A DNA stretch of 55,792 nt, from contig JACNJE010000082.1 in assembly GCA_014382705.1 (NCBI GenBank), positions 83,665 to 139,456 of the forward strand, in the 5' to 3' direction. This document shows, in pieces, positions 1 to 7,352 of this stretch. Positions within the stretch are counted from its first letter, which is position 1. Each line of letters opens with the position of its first letter. Both the position numbers and the translations under genes were made by a program. Source of the stretch: Verrucomicrobiota bacterium. GTDB lineage: Bacteria > Verrucomicrobiota > Verrucomicrobiia > Limisphaerales > UBA1096. The notes under the pieces are model-generated. The model ran no database searches, was not told the origin of the DNA, and worked only from the letters and a program-made list of their open reading frames with translations.

Positions 1-1
1 G

Positions 2-505
2 CTGCATCCCGACAAGGATGAAGGCCACCTAACCAAGGCTCGCGCCGGGCTGGTCAACGGCGCGATGCTGGCCGCCAAGGCCACCGCGCTTGGCCTCGAG
101 CGGCACCTTGTGCTGGGGCGCGGCCAACGCACAGAGTTCGAGCGCGGCCGGGAGTCCGCGCTGGAGGACGCGCTCGAGGCGCTCGCCGCCGCGCTGTATC
201 TCGACGGCGGACTGGATGTCGCAGGCAATTTTGTCCGGCGTATTTTTGCCGACGAACTGGCCTACCCGGACAACATCGCCGCGATCGAAAACCCGAAGGG
301 CGAACTGCAGGAGCGGCTGCAGGGCGGCAGCGGCGGCTCGCCAACGTACGAGCTGATCGGCTCGTCCGGGCCGGCCCACGCGCGGGAGTTCGAGGTCGCC
401 GTTCATCACGCAGGCAACGAGCTGGGGCGCGGCAACGGTGGCAGCAAAAAGGAGGCCGAGTCGCGCGCCGCGGCCGCCGCCTTGGCCAAGCTGCGTGACG
501 CCTAG
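2..505 (+). CDS. rnc: Ribonuclease III, C-terminal part (cut by window edge)
   Basis: Double-strand-specific endoribonuclease that processes rRNA precursors and structured mRNAs in the cytoplasm. The reading frame is open from base 2, so the gene starts outside the window. The first visible residues, LHPDKDEGHLTKARA, match the RNase III segment after the signature motif. EDALEALAAALYLDGG carries the second conserved acidic cluster of the catalytic domain. From NPKGELQERLQ to GGSKKEAESRAAAAALAKL is a C-terminal double-stranded-RNA-binding domain. The stop overlaps the convergent nadC stop by a few bases. The last codons, encoding LAK, contain a copy of the TTGGCCAA palindrome. The family assignment is secure; the N-terminal signature motif cannot be checked here. 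Confidence 0.93.
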   Translation: MHPDKDEGHLTKARAGLVNGAMLAAKATALGLERHLVLGRGQRTEFERGRESALEDALEALAAALYLDGGLDVAGNFVRRIFADELAYPDNIAAIENPKGELQERLQGGSGGSPTYELIGSSGPAHAREFEVAVHHAGNELGRGNGGSKKEAESRAAAAALAKLRDA

Positions 506-1350
506 CCTGCGTCAAAGTCGAGCGCAATATCGACCGACGGCGCGGAGTGGGTCAGCGCGCCAACCGAGATGAAGTCCACCCCCGTTTCGGCGATTTCGCG
601 GACGGTCTCCAGCGTCACGCCGCCGCTGGCCTCGGTCTTGGCGCGGCCGTCGATCCGCCCGACGGCGTCGCGGAGTTCGTCGCAGCTCATGTTGTCGAGC
701 AGAATGATGTCGGCCCCCGCCTCGGCGGCGGCTTGGGCCTGTTCCACCGAGTCGGCCTCGACCTCAACCTTCAACCCGGGCGACGCCTCACGCGCCAGCG
801 CCACGGCCTTGGCGATGTCGCCGTCGAGGGCGGCGAAATGGTTGTCCTTGATCATCACTTGGTCGTACAGGCCAAGGCGGTGGTTTTTGCCGCCGCCGCA
901 GGTCACGGCGTATTTTTCCAGCGAACGCCAGCCGGGGGTGGTCTTGCGGGTGTCGAGAATCTGTGCCCCGGTGTCGGCGATCTGCTCGACGAACCGGGCC
1001 GTGAGCGTGGCCACACCAGCCAAGCGCTGGATGAAGTTTAGGGCGGTGCGCTCCGCCGTGAGCAGCGCGCGGGCCGGTCCCTGCACGCGCAGCAGCGCTT
1101 GGCCAAGCGCGGCTTGCTGGCCGTCAAAAATCTCGATGCCAAACTCCACGCGCTCGTCCATCTGCTGAAACACTGCCAAGGCGAGATCGGCCCCGGCCAT
1201 GACCAGCGGTTCGCGGGCGATCATCGCGGCGGTCGCGATGGCGTCCTCCGGCACCAGGGCCAGGGTCGTCGCGTCGCCATCGCCGATGTCCTCAGCCAGG
1301 GCGGCCTGGACAAGCGGGAGGTAATCCTCCGGTACGAGTGGTTCCGGCAT
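502..1350 (-). CDS. nadC: Nicotinate-nucleotide pyrophosphorylase (carboxylating)
   Basis: Converts quinolinate and PRPP to nicotinate mononucleotide and CO2, the step that feeds de novo NAD synthesis. The protein is 282 residues, normal for the family. Visible motifs are EDIGDGDATT near the start, the RTALNF helix, the DTRKTTPGWRSLEKYAV substrate-binding segment, the GGGKNHRLGLYDQVMIKDNH loop and the closing EASGGV and DFISVGALTHS strands. I chose the ATG at 1350 (MPEPLVPEDYL); an upstream ATG at 1392 would add 14 poorly conserved residues. A TTGGCCAA copy inside the gene is read as LGQ, and another lies just upstream of the start. No other NAD genes are nearby. Confidence 0.95.
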   Translation of the reverse strand: MPEPLVPEDYLPLVQAALAEDIGDGDATTLALVPEDAIATAAMIAREPLVMAGADLALAVFQQMDERVEFGIEIFDGQQAALGQALLRVQGPARALLTAERTALNFIQRLAGVATLTARFVEQIADTGAQILDTRKTTPGWRSLEKYAVTCGGGKNHRLGLYDQVMIKDNHFAALDGDIAKAVALAREASPGLKVEVEADSVEQAQAAAEAGADIILLDNMSCDELRDAVGRIDGRAKTEASGGVTLETVREIAETGVDFISVGALTHSAPSVDIALDFDAG

Positions 1351-1438
1351 CGGCGAAAGTCTTGGCCAAGCGGCCGCCGGAAAGAAGCCCAAACCGTTTT
1401 ATCTTGCCAAGCCACGGGATGAGCCGGAGAGTCCGGCC

Positions 1439-2119
1439 ATGCCCTTGGTTCAAAAAATGACCGCCCGGCTGGCGCTTACTATCGGGGTGCTGCCGTTCGT
1501 TTCCGCAGCCGCCGAACACGACTCAACGCGCTGGGAGAAATCCATCGCCCGGTTCGAGGCGGCTGACAAGAAAGAGATGCCCAAGCCGGGAGGAGTCCTG
1601 TTCATCGGCAGCTCGAGCATTGGATTGTGGAAGACGCTTAAGCAAGATTTTCCCGGCGTGCCTGTCGTCCGGCGCGGCTTTGGCGGCTCGCAGATTGCAG
1701 ACTCGGTGCACTTCGCCGGACGCATCGTCCATCCGTACAAGCCCCGGCAAATCGTCATGTACGCAGGCGAGAACGATGTCGCCAAGGGTAAGACACCAGA
1801 GACGGTGCTGGAGGACTTTCAGGCTTTCGTGAACGTTGTCCACGCCAAGCTGCCCAAGACGCGCATCGCGTTCATCGCCATCAAGCCCAGCATCACCCGC
1901 TGGAAGTTATCCGGCAAAATGGCCCAAGCCAACGCCCTCGTGCGCGAAGCATGCGGCAAAGACAAGCGGCTGGAATTCATCGACATCTGGCAGCCGATGC
2001 TCGGCGAGGACAGCCAGCCCAAGCCGGATCTGTTCGTTCCGGACGGCATCCATCTCAACGCCAAGGGGTACGCGTTGTGGACGTCCATCGTGAAGCCGTT
2101 CCTGGCCGAACGCAGGTAG
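1439..2119 (+). CDS. Secreted SGNH/GDSL-type hydrolase
   Basis: A 226-residue member of the SGNH esterase/lipase fold. A signal peptide is visible (MTARLALTIGVLPFVSAAA), so it probably acts in the periplasm or outside the cell. Block I is FIGSSSIGLW with the nucleophilic Ser. Block II Gly lies in RRGFGGSQIAD. Block III is YAGENDVAKG with the oxyanion Asn. Block V is DGIHLNAKGY with the catalytic Asp and His. Such proteins are common in Verrucomicrobiota and often cleave acyl groups from polysaccharides, but the substrate cannot be read from the sequence. It stands alone between nadC and folE2. Confidence 0.88.
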   Translation: MPLVQKMTARLALTIGVLPFVSAAAEHDSTRWEKSIARFEAADKKEMPKPGGVLFIGSSSIGLWKTLKQDFPGVPVVRRGFGGSQIADSVHFAGRIVHPYKPRQIVMYAGENDVAKGKTPETVLEDFQAFVNVVHAKLPKTRIAFIAIKPSITRWKLSGKMAQANALVREACGKDKRLEFIDIWQPMLGEDSQPKPDLFVPDGIHLNAKGYALWTSIVKPFLAERR

Positions 2120-2165
2120 TTTTCGCCGTTTGGCAAGGAGGGGCGCTCCTGCTAAGCTGCCCGTG

Positions 2166-2960
2166 ATGGCGAGTGAACCTTCGACAACCCCGCTGCACGA
2201 CGCGCAAAACACGCGCGACACCCGCGAACTGCCGATCGACAAGGTCGGTGTGCGCGGCCTCCGGTTTCCCATCCAGGTGCGGGACCGTGCCCACGTGGTG
2301 CAGAACACCGTCGCAACGGTCGGCCTGTTCGTCGATCTGCCGATGGAGTTCAAGGGCACGCACATGAGCCGCTTCATCGAGGTGCTGCATTCGCACGGCG
2401 GGATGATCCACGTCGAGAATATCCCCGATCTGCTCGCCCGGATGCAGGAGCGGCTCAAGGCCAACACGTCGCACCTCGAGATGGAGTTCCCGTACTTCAT
2501 CACCAAGCAGGCACCGGCCACCGGACGCGAGGGGCTGATGGATTACACCGTGCGCTTCGAGGCCAACGCCAATGGCAGCGACATCGATTTTGTGATGACC
2601 GTGCGCGTGGCGGTGACGACGCTCTGCCCCTGCTCGAAGGCGATCAGCCGGAACGGCGCGCACAACCAGCGCGGCGAAGTCACGGTGGCGATCCGCTCGT
2701 CGGAGACGGTGTGGATCGAGGACTTGATCGCGCTCATCGAGGCGTCGGCCAGCAGCGAACTGTACTCCCTGCTCAAGCGGCCTGACGAAAAGGCGGTGAC
2801 CGAGCGCGCCTACGAGAACCCGGTGTTCGTCGAGGATCTCGTCCGCAACGTGGTGCTCCGGCTCAAGGCGCACAAGCACGTCACGTGGTACCGGGTCGAG
2901 GCCGAGAACTTCGAGAGCATTCATAACCACAACGCCTACGCCAGCATCGAGAAGGGCTGA
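2166..2960 (+). CDS. folE2: GTP cyclohydrolase FolE2
   Basis: Converts GTP to 7,8-dihydroneopterin triphosphate, the first step of folate (and queuosine precursor) synthesis. This is the metal-flexible type IB enzyme, unrelated in sequence to FolE. The 264-residue protein shows the family segments DKVGVRGLRFPI, the substrate-region EFKGTHMSRF, VAVTTLCPCSKAIS with the metal-binding Cys, and the closing NHNAYA. I chose the ATG at 2166; a TTG at 2130 is in frame but the extra residues are not family-like. The next gene begins one base after the stop, so the two are probably co-transcribed, although their functions are not obviously related. Confidence 0.94.
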   Translation: MASEPSTTPLHDAQNTRDTRELPIDKVGVRGLRFPIQVRDRAHVVQNTVATVGLFVDLPMEFKGTHMSRFIEVLHSHGGMIHVENIPDLLARMQERLKANTSHLEMEFPYFITKQAPATGREGLMDYTVRFEANANGSDIDFVMTVRVAVTTLCPCSKAISRNGAHNQRGEVTVAIRSSETVWIEDLIALIEASASSELYSLLKRPDEKAVTERAYENPVFVEDLVRNVVLRLKAHKHVTWYRVEAENFESIHNHNAYASIEKG

Positions 2961-2961
2961 G

Positions 2962-4053
2962 ATGCTGAAACGGATTTTCATCGCGCTGGCCATCGGCTTG
3001 GCTGCTCCGCATTTGTCGGCGCAGGTCGACGTCCAGATCGAAGCGCTCAAGCGGCTGAAGGACATCGACCTTGAGGCCAACCCGGCGATCAAAAAAGTCG
3101 TGCTCGACACGCTCGAGTCGTTGCGCGGCCAAGCGGTGTTCGTCGAGATCGTGCGCGATTTCAAGTTGCCCGGTCACGAGGCCGAGCTGCTCCGGTACGC
3201 CCAGGCGCACCCCGGCGACTCCATCGGGGTCGAGGCTATCCGACTCTCCCTCAACGACGCCGGCTTGAAGCGGATCCGCGACGCCATCGACGGACCGCAC
3301 GCCACCGGCACCGTCACCGCGCTGGCCAACGCGCAGGTGCCCGAGGCCGGGCCATTGCTGCTGCGCTTGGCCAAGGAGGCCAAGAAACCGCTGGCCCTTC
3401 GCACTATTGCCGTCAACGGCCTGGCCAAGGCCAAGCCCGGTGCCCAAGCATTGTTGGCCGAGGCCAAGGCCGGGCGGCTCCCGGCCGACCTCCAGTTTGC
3501 CGCCGGCAACGCACTGCGCGGCGTCCGCTGGAACAATCTGCGCGCGCAGGCAACCAAACTATTCCCGCCGCCGCAAGGGCTTGGCCAGGCGCTGCCGCCC
3601 TTGGCCAAGCTCGTCACGATGAAGGGCGACATCGCCAACGGCGAGAAGGTGTTCTTCCGGCCGCAAAGCACCTGCGCCACCTGCCACCAGGTCAACGGCC
3701 GAGGCATCGACTTCGGCCCGAAGCTCTCCGGCATCGGCACCAAGCTTGGCCGCGAGGCGTTGTTGCTCTCGATCCTCGACCCCAGCGCCGGCATCTCGTT
3801 CGGCTACGAGGCGTGGCTGTTGAAGACAAAAAACGGCGCCGAAGCGCTGGGCATCATTACCAGCCAGACCGACGACGAGGTGACGCTCAAGCTGCCCGGC
3901 GGCATCGCCATCACCTACAAAACGGCGGACATCACCAAGCGAACGCAACTGCCGACCAGCATCATGCCGCCCGGCCTGCAGGCGACGATGACCCCGCAGG
4001 AACTGGTCGACCTGGTCAGCTATATGCACAGCCTCAAGCAGGCCAAGCCGTAG
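2962..4053 (+). CDS. Exported c-type cytochrome, Pirellula/Verrucomicrobium haem-binding type
   Basis: A 363-residue exported protein: signal peptide MLKRIFIALAIGLAAPHLSA, an alpha-helical, HEAT-like middle of about 200 residues, then a cytochrome c domain. The haem attachment motif is CATCHQVNGRG (CxxCH), with the distal Met probably in TSIMPPGLQATMTPQEL. The spacing of GDIANGEKVFFRP, FGPKLSGIG, LLLSILDPSAGISFGYE and LVDLVSYMHSL is that of the 'putative haem-binding domain' typical of Planctomycetes and Verrucomicrobia. It likely carries electrons for an oxidoreductase in the periplasm; the partner is not evident. It contains two TTGGCCAA copies, both read as LAK. Confidence 0.88.
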   Translation: MLKRIFIALAIGLAAPHLSAQVDVQIEALKRLKDIDLEANPAIKKVVLDTLESLRGQAVFVEIVRDFKLPGHEAELLRYAQAHPGDSIGVEAIRLSLNDAGLKRIRDAIDGPHATGTVTALANAQVPEAGPLLLRLAKEAKKPLALRTIAVNGLAKAKPGAQALLAEAKAGRLPADLQFAAGNALRGVRWNNLRAQATKLFPPPQGLGQALPPLAKLVTMKGDIANGEKVFFRPQSTCATCHQVNGRGIDFGPKLSGIGTKLGREALLLSILDPSAGISFGYEAWLLKTKNGAEALGIITSQTDDEVTLKLPGGIAITYKTADITKRTQLPTSIMPPGLQATMTPQELVDLVSYMHSLKQAKP

Positions 4054-4098
4054 CGGCGGCCGCTTTACAAAACGGAAGCGCTTGGCCAAGCTTTGGCC

Positions 4099-4980
4099 AT
4101 GCAACACACTCGCTTGGCTTTGGCCGCAACTATCGGTTTTTTTGCCGCCCCCATGGCTCACTCGGAACCCATTACATTCAAGGCACGCTCGCAGGCGCTC
4201 TCCGCAACGAGCGGCGGCAAGTATCAATCGATTGAATCCAAGGTCACTTGGGAGGCATCCAAAACCGCCGTCATCGTGGTCGATATGTGGGACGACCATT
4301 GGTGCCCGAACGCCGCCAAGCGTGTCGCCGAAATGGCCAAGCCGATGAACGAGTTGCTTCATTTGGCCCGCGAAAAGGGCATGCTGATCATCCACGCGCC
4401 CAGCTCGACGGTCGATTTTTACAAAGGCACACCGGCCCGCAAGCGTGCGCAGAACGCCCCGGGCGCCAAGCCGCCGATTCCGCTCTCCAAGGACGTCCGC
4501 TGGGGCACCAATTGGTGCTGGCCGGACAAGTTCCGAGAGACCGAGCTGCCGATCGACGACGCCGACATGGGCTGCGACTGCGAGGAGGAATACCCGATCC
4601 GCGAGGCGTGGACGCGGCAAATCGACCTCATCACGATCGACCCCGATCGCGACGCCGTCACCGACAACGGGCAGGAGGCGTATAACCTGCTCGCGCGGCA
4701 CGGCATCGACAACGTCATCCTTATGGGCGTGCACCTCAACATGTGCGTGCTCGGCCGCCCGGTGGGCATCCGGCAGATGGTCGCGCTCGGCAAAAACGTC
4801 GTCCTCATGCGTGACATGACCGACACGATGTACAACCCGAAAAAGCGGCCGTTTGTCAGCCACTTCGCCGGCACCGATCTCGTCGTGCGGCACGTCGAGA
4901 AATTCTGGTGCCCCTCCATCACCAGCACCGCCCTCACCGGCAAGCCCCCGTTCCGGTTTAAGGACGACCCGCGCGAATAA
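4099..4980 (+). CDS. Secreted isochorismatase-like cysteine hydrolase
   Basis: A 293-residue protein of the isochorismatase/cysteine hydrolase fold, with a signal peptide (TRLALAATIGFFAAPMAHS). The catalytic Asp is in VIVVDMWDDHW and the catalytic Cys in ILMGVHLNMCVLGRP. The family cis-peptide region is VILMGVH. The central CDCEEEYPIREAW insertion is seen in PVC-group homologues, which are longer than the usual 180-200 residue cytosolic enzymes. The substrate is unknown: amides and other C-N compounds are family-typical. I chose the ATG at 4099. The short gap to the cytochrome gene holds a TTGGCCAA copy. Confidence 0.85.
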   Translation: MQHTRLALAATIGFFAAPMAHSEPITFKARSQALSATSGGKYQSIESKVTWEASKTAVIVVDMWDDHWCPNAAKRVAEMAKPMNELLHLAREKGMLIIHAPSSTVDFYKGTPARKRAQNAPGAKPPIPLSKDVRWGTNWCWPDKFRETELPIDDADMGCDCEEEYPIREAWTRQIDLITIDPDRDAVTDNGQEAYNLLARHGIDNVILMGVHLNMCVLGRPVGIRQMVALGKNVVLMRDMTDTMYNPKKRPFVSHFAGTDLVVRHVEKFWCPSITSTALTGKPPFRFKDDPRE

Positions 4981-5067
4981 CGCCCGGGCGGTGGCGATTC
5001 CGGGCTTGAAATCGGGGCGGGGTTCGTTACGTTCGCGCCCCGTTTTCTGCAAAACGGATTCCCAATC

Positions 5068-5631
5068 ATGCCTTTAGGAAACGATCTTCGCAGAGGGATG
5101 GCCATCAAGCACAAGGGCGAGGTGGCCGTCGTGCTGGAGTGCCATCACCGCACCCCACCCAAGACGCGCGCGTTCGTGCAGGCCACGCTGCGCAGCATTC
5201 GCACCGGCAAATCGCTCGACACCCGGTTCAGCTCCACGGAGAAAGTCGATGTGATCCCGCTCGACCACCGAAAGATGGAGTACAGCTATCGCGACGGCGA
5301 CGACTTCGTTTTCACCGACCCGGAAACATACGAGCCGGTCACCATCACGCCGGATCTCGTCGGGGATGCGGTCGAGTACATGGTCGAGAACTGCCCGGTC
5401 GGCATCACGTTCATCGAGGGCAACCCAGCCGTTATGGAATTGCCAGCCAGCGTCGTGCTCACCGTGACCGACGCCCCGGATGGCGTGAAGGGGGACTCCA
5501 CCACGAACGTGATGAAAACCGTCACCCTCGAGACTGGGAAGACCATTCAGGCACCGCTTTTCATCAAAACGGGCGAGCGACTGAAGATCGACACGCGCGA
5601 GGGGAAATACATGGAGCGCGTGAACAAGTAG
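5068..5631 (+). CDS. efp: Translation elongation factor P
   Basis: EF-P binds ribosomes stalled at consecutive prolines and stimulates peptide bond formation. The protein is 187 residues, standard for the family, with the N-terminal KOW-like domain (GMAIKHKGEVAVVLE), the middle OB domain (FTDPETYEPVTI) and the C-terminal OB domain (NVMKTVTLETGKTIQAPLFI, then GERLKIDTREGKYMERV). The modifiable loop reads HHRTPPKTRAF, so Lys occupies the position aligned with Lys34 of the E. coli protein, but within PPKTR instead of PGKGQ. No epm-type modification gene is nearby. A strong terminator follows. Confidence 0.95.
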   Translation: MPLGNDLRRGMAIKHKGEVAVVLECHHRTPPKTRAFVQATLRSIRTGKSLDTRFSSTEKVDVIPLDHRKMEYSYRDGDDFVFTDPETYEPVTITPDLVGDAVEYMVENCPVGITFIEGNPAVMELPASVVLTVTDAPDGVKGDSTTNVMKTVTLETGKTIQAPLFIKTGERLKIDTREGKYMERVNK

Positions 5632-5656
5632 TCCGGCTCGAACACTTTTTTGTGAG

Positions 5657-5686
5657 CGCCCCGCTTGGCCAAGCGGGGCGTTTTTT
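5657..5686 (+). terminator. Intrinsic terminator of efp built on the TTGGCCAA palindrome
   Basis: A perfect 24-bp palindrome (5657-5680) is followed by six T on the plus strand. The 14 central bases are the repeated element CGCTTGGCCAAGCG, flanked by GC-rich arms. It lies 25 bases after the efp stop. The minus-strand reading has no T run, so it should work for efp only. Confidence 0.85.
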
Positions 5687-5687
5687 G

Positions 5688-6743
5688 TCACTGCTCCGGC
5701 TCGAGCCGGGGCCGGAATTTGTATTTCTTGGCCAAGGCCTGCACGCTGCGAAGGGACTTCATCCCGCCGGTGCAGGACGCCTCGGAAAGGCAGGCACCGG
5801 CGGCGCAAACCGCCGTCTCGAGGCACTTGGCCAAGTCCCACCCCTCGTGCAGGCCAAGCAGCATGCCGGTGCAGAAGGCGTCACCCGCGCCGGCCGCGCC
5901 GACGATGTCCCGGGCCGGGATGCGCAGTGAGGATTGCAGGACATCCTCGCCCTTACGCGTGCGGACAAAGCCGCCCTCCGGAAAGTGGATCACCACCAGC
6001 TCGCCGACGCCCATTTGCAACAGCGCCCCGGCGGCGTGTCGCAGCGCCACGGTGTCCAGTTTGCCGTCCTCCTGCCGGATCTTAAAGCCGGCCGTCTTGC
6101 CGGCCTCGACCTCGTTGAGGATGCAGTAGTCGGTGTGCTGAAGTGCCGGGGTGATGACGCTGGCAAACCGGTCGCTGTCCTCGCTCACGACGTCGATGCT
6201 GGTTCGCAGCCCCGCCGCCTGCGCCGCCGCCAGCAACTTGGCCGCCTTGGTGCCGTGTTTCTTGTCGGCGCTGTCCATCTCGTCGAGAAGAAGCAGATAG
6301 CCGAGGTGAAAAAAACGGGCCTTGGTCTTGGTGAAATCCAGGTTGCCGCCGTCCCAGAGCGCGTTGGCGCCGCGGTTGTGAAAAAACGTCCGGTCACCGC
6401 CCTTGGCCTCGGTCATGACATCGGTGTAAGAGGTCGGGGCGTCGGCGGTGGCCTTGAGGTGCTTGGTGTCGATCCCGTATCGGGTGCAGTCGTCGAGAAT
6501 CAGGTTGCCGAATGCGTCATTGCCAACCAGTCCGGCGGCGGCCAGCGGGATGTCGACCCCCAACTTGGCCAGGTTGACGAGCAAGTTGTACGGTGAGCCG
6601 CCGGTGCCGGTGATGGCGGCCCCGGTGATGTTGGCTAATTGCTCCCGCTGGGGGTACACATCGATCATCTTCACCTGATCGATAATCCAGTTTCCACCAG
6701 CCAAAACCCCCTTGCGGGTGGATGCTTTTGTTGCAGCGGGCAT
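5688..6743 (-). CDS. PfkB-family carbohydrate/nucleoside kinase
   Basis: ATP-dependent small-molecule kinase of the ribokinase/PfkB superfamily, 351 residues. The N-terminal GTGGSPYNLLVNLAKLG motif binds substrate and the C-terminal signature DIVGAAGAGDAFCTGMLLGL holds the catalytic Asp and the anion hole. Sugar, adenosine or another nucleoside cannot be decided from sequence; GNWIIDQVKMIDVYP near the start is typical of a PVC/Bacteroidetes subfamily. I chose the ATG at 6743; a GTG at 6764 is in frame. It is the last gene of the minus-strand run rpsA, tyrS, NusG-like, kinase, and converges on efp. Confidence 0.88.
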   Translation of the reverse strand: MPAATKASTRKGVLAGGNWIIDQVKMIDVYPQREQLANITGAAITGTGGSPYNLLVNLAKLGVDIPLAAAGLVGNDAFGNLILDDCTRYGIDTKHLKATADAPTSYTDVMTEAKGGDRTFFHNRGANALWDGGNLDFTKTKARFFHLGYLLLLDEMDSADKKHGTKAAKLLAAAQAAGLRTSIDVVSEDSDRFASVITPALQHTDYCILNEVEAGKTAGFKIRQEDGKLDTVALRHAAGALLQMGVGELVVIHFPEGGFVRTRKGEDVLQSSLRIPARDIVGAAGAGDAFCTGMLLGLHEGWDLAKCLETAVCAAGACLSEASCTGGMKSLRSVQALAKKYKFRPRLEPEQ

Positions 6744-6796
6744 TGGAAACGAAAACCGTGCCACCGACGCCGGCCAATTACCAGTCCGGAGTTGCG

Positions 6797-7330
6797 CTAA
6801 ATCAGTTCCAGCGAATCGGCCTCGACCTTGACGGCGGCGGCCTGGCCAATGAAATCAAGCCGTAACAGCACGGTGGTCATCCCGAAGCGCTCCTCCACCC
6901 AGCCCTCCTGCCCCTGCAGCGGGCCGGATCTGATGATCACCCGGCTTCCCACCCCGATTGTCGGCTCGACGCGAATCTCTACCTCCTGTTCAAGCGCGAA
7001 GAGAATATCGCCCAACTGCCCTATAAACTCCTCTTGGTCAGGGACCTCCAGCATGTTGGCGACGTAGTTGCTCTGCACCGCCACCTGCCGTGTTTCGCGG
7101 TTGAGCTGGAGGAACACGTAGCCGGGAAACAGCGGTTTGTGGAAGGTGACCACCTTGCCGCGATATTTCTTGGTGCTGCTGTAGGTCGGAAGAGTGGTCG
7201 GAAAGTGGTAGATTTTTCCATGCTCGACGAGCTTCTTTTCGCACCGCGGCCTCACGTGGGCCACGTACCAGTCCAACGCCTCTCCCTGCGATTCGCCGGT
7301 GTCCTCCATGACTTCCGTGATCTCCTCCAT
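6797..7330 (-). CDS. NusG-like transcription antitermination factor (specialised paralogue)
   Basis: A 177-residue protein with an NGN domain starting ALDWYVAHVRPRCEKKL, the hydrophobic core FPGYVFLQLNRETRQV, and a C-terminal KOW domain (IGVGSRVIIRSGPLQGQEGWV). NusG-family factors bind RNA polymerase across the DNA cleft and either stop pausing or recruit ribosomes or Rho. The divergent sequence and its place directly behind tyrS, not between secE and rplK, argue for a specialised paralogue (RfaH/LoaP-like) and not the housekeeping NusG. Upstream in-frame codons run back through tyrS and are not real. The ATG at 7330 follows the tyrS stop by 22 bases. Confidence 0.85.
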   Translation of the reverse strand: MEEITEVMEDTGESQGEALDWYVAHVRPRCEKKLVEHGKIYHFPTTLPTYSSTKKYRGKVVTFHKPLFPGYVFLQLNRETRQVAVQSNYVANMLEVPDQEEFIGQLGDILFALEQEVEIRVEPTIGVGSRVIIRSGPLQGQEGWVEERFGMTTVLLRLDFIGQAAAVKVEADSLELI

Positions 7331-7352
7331 CTCGGCCCGGAACGTAGTCCAT

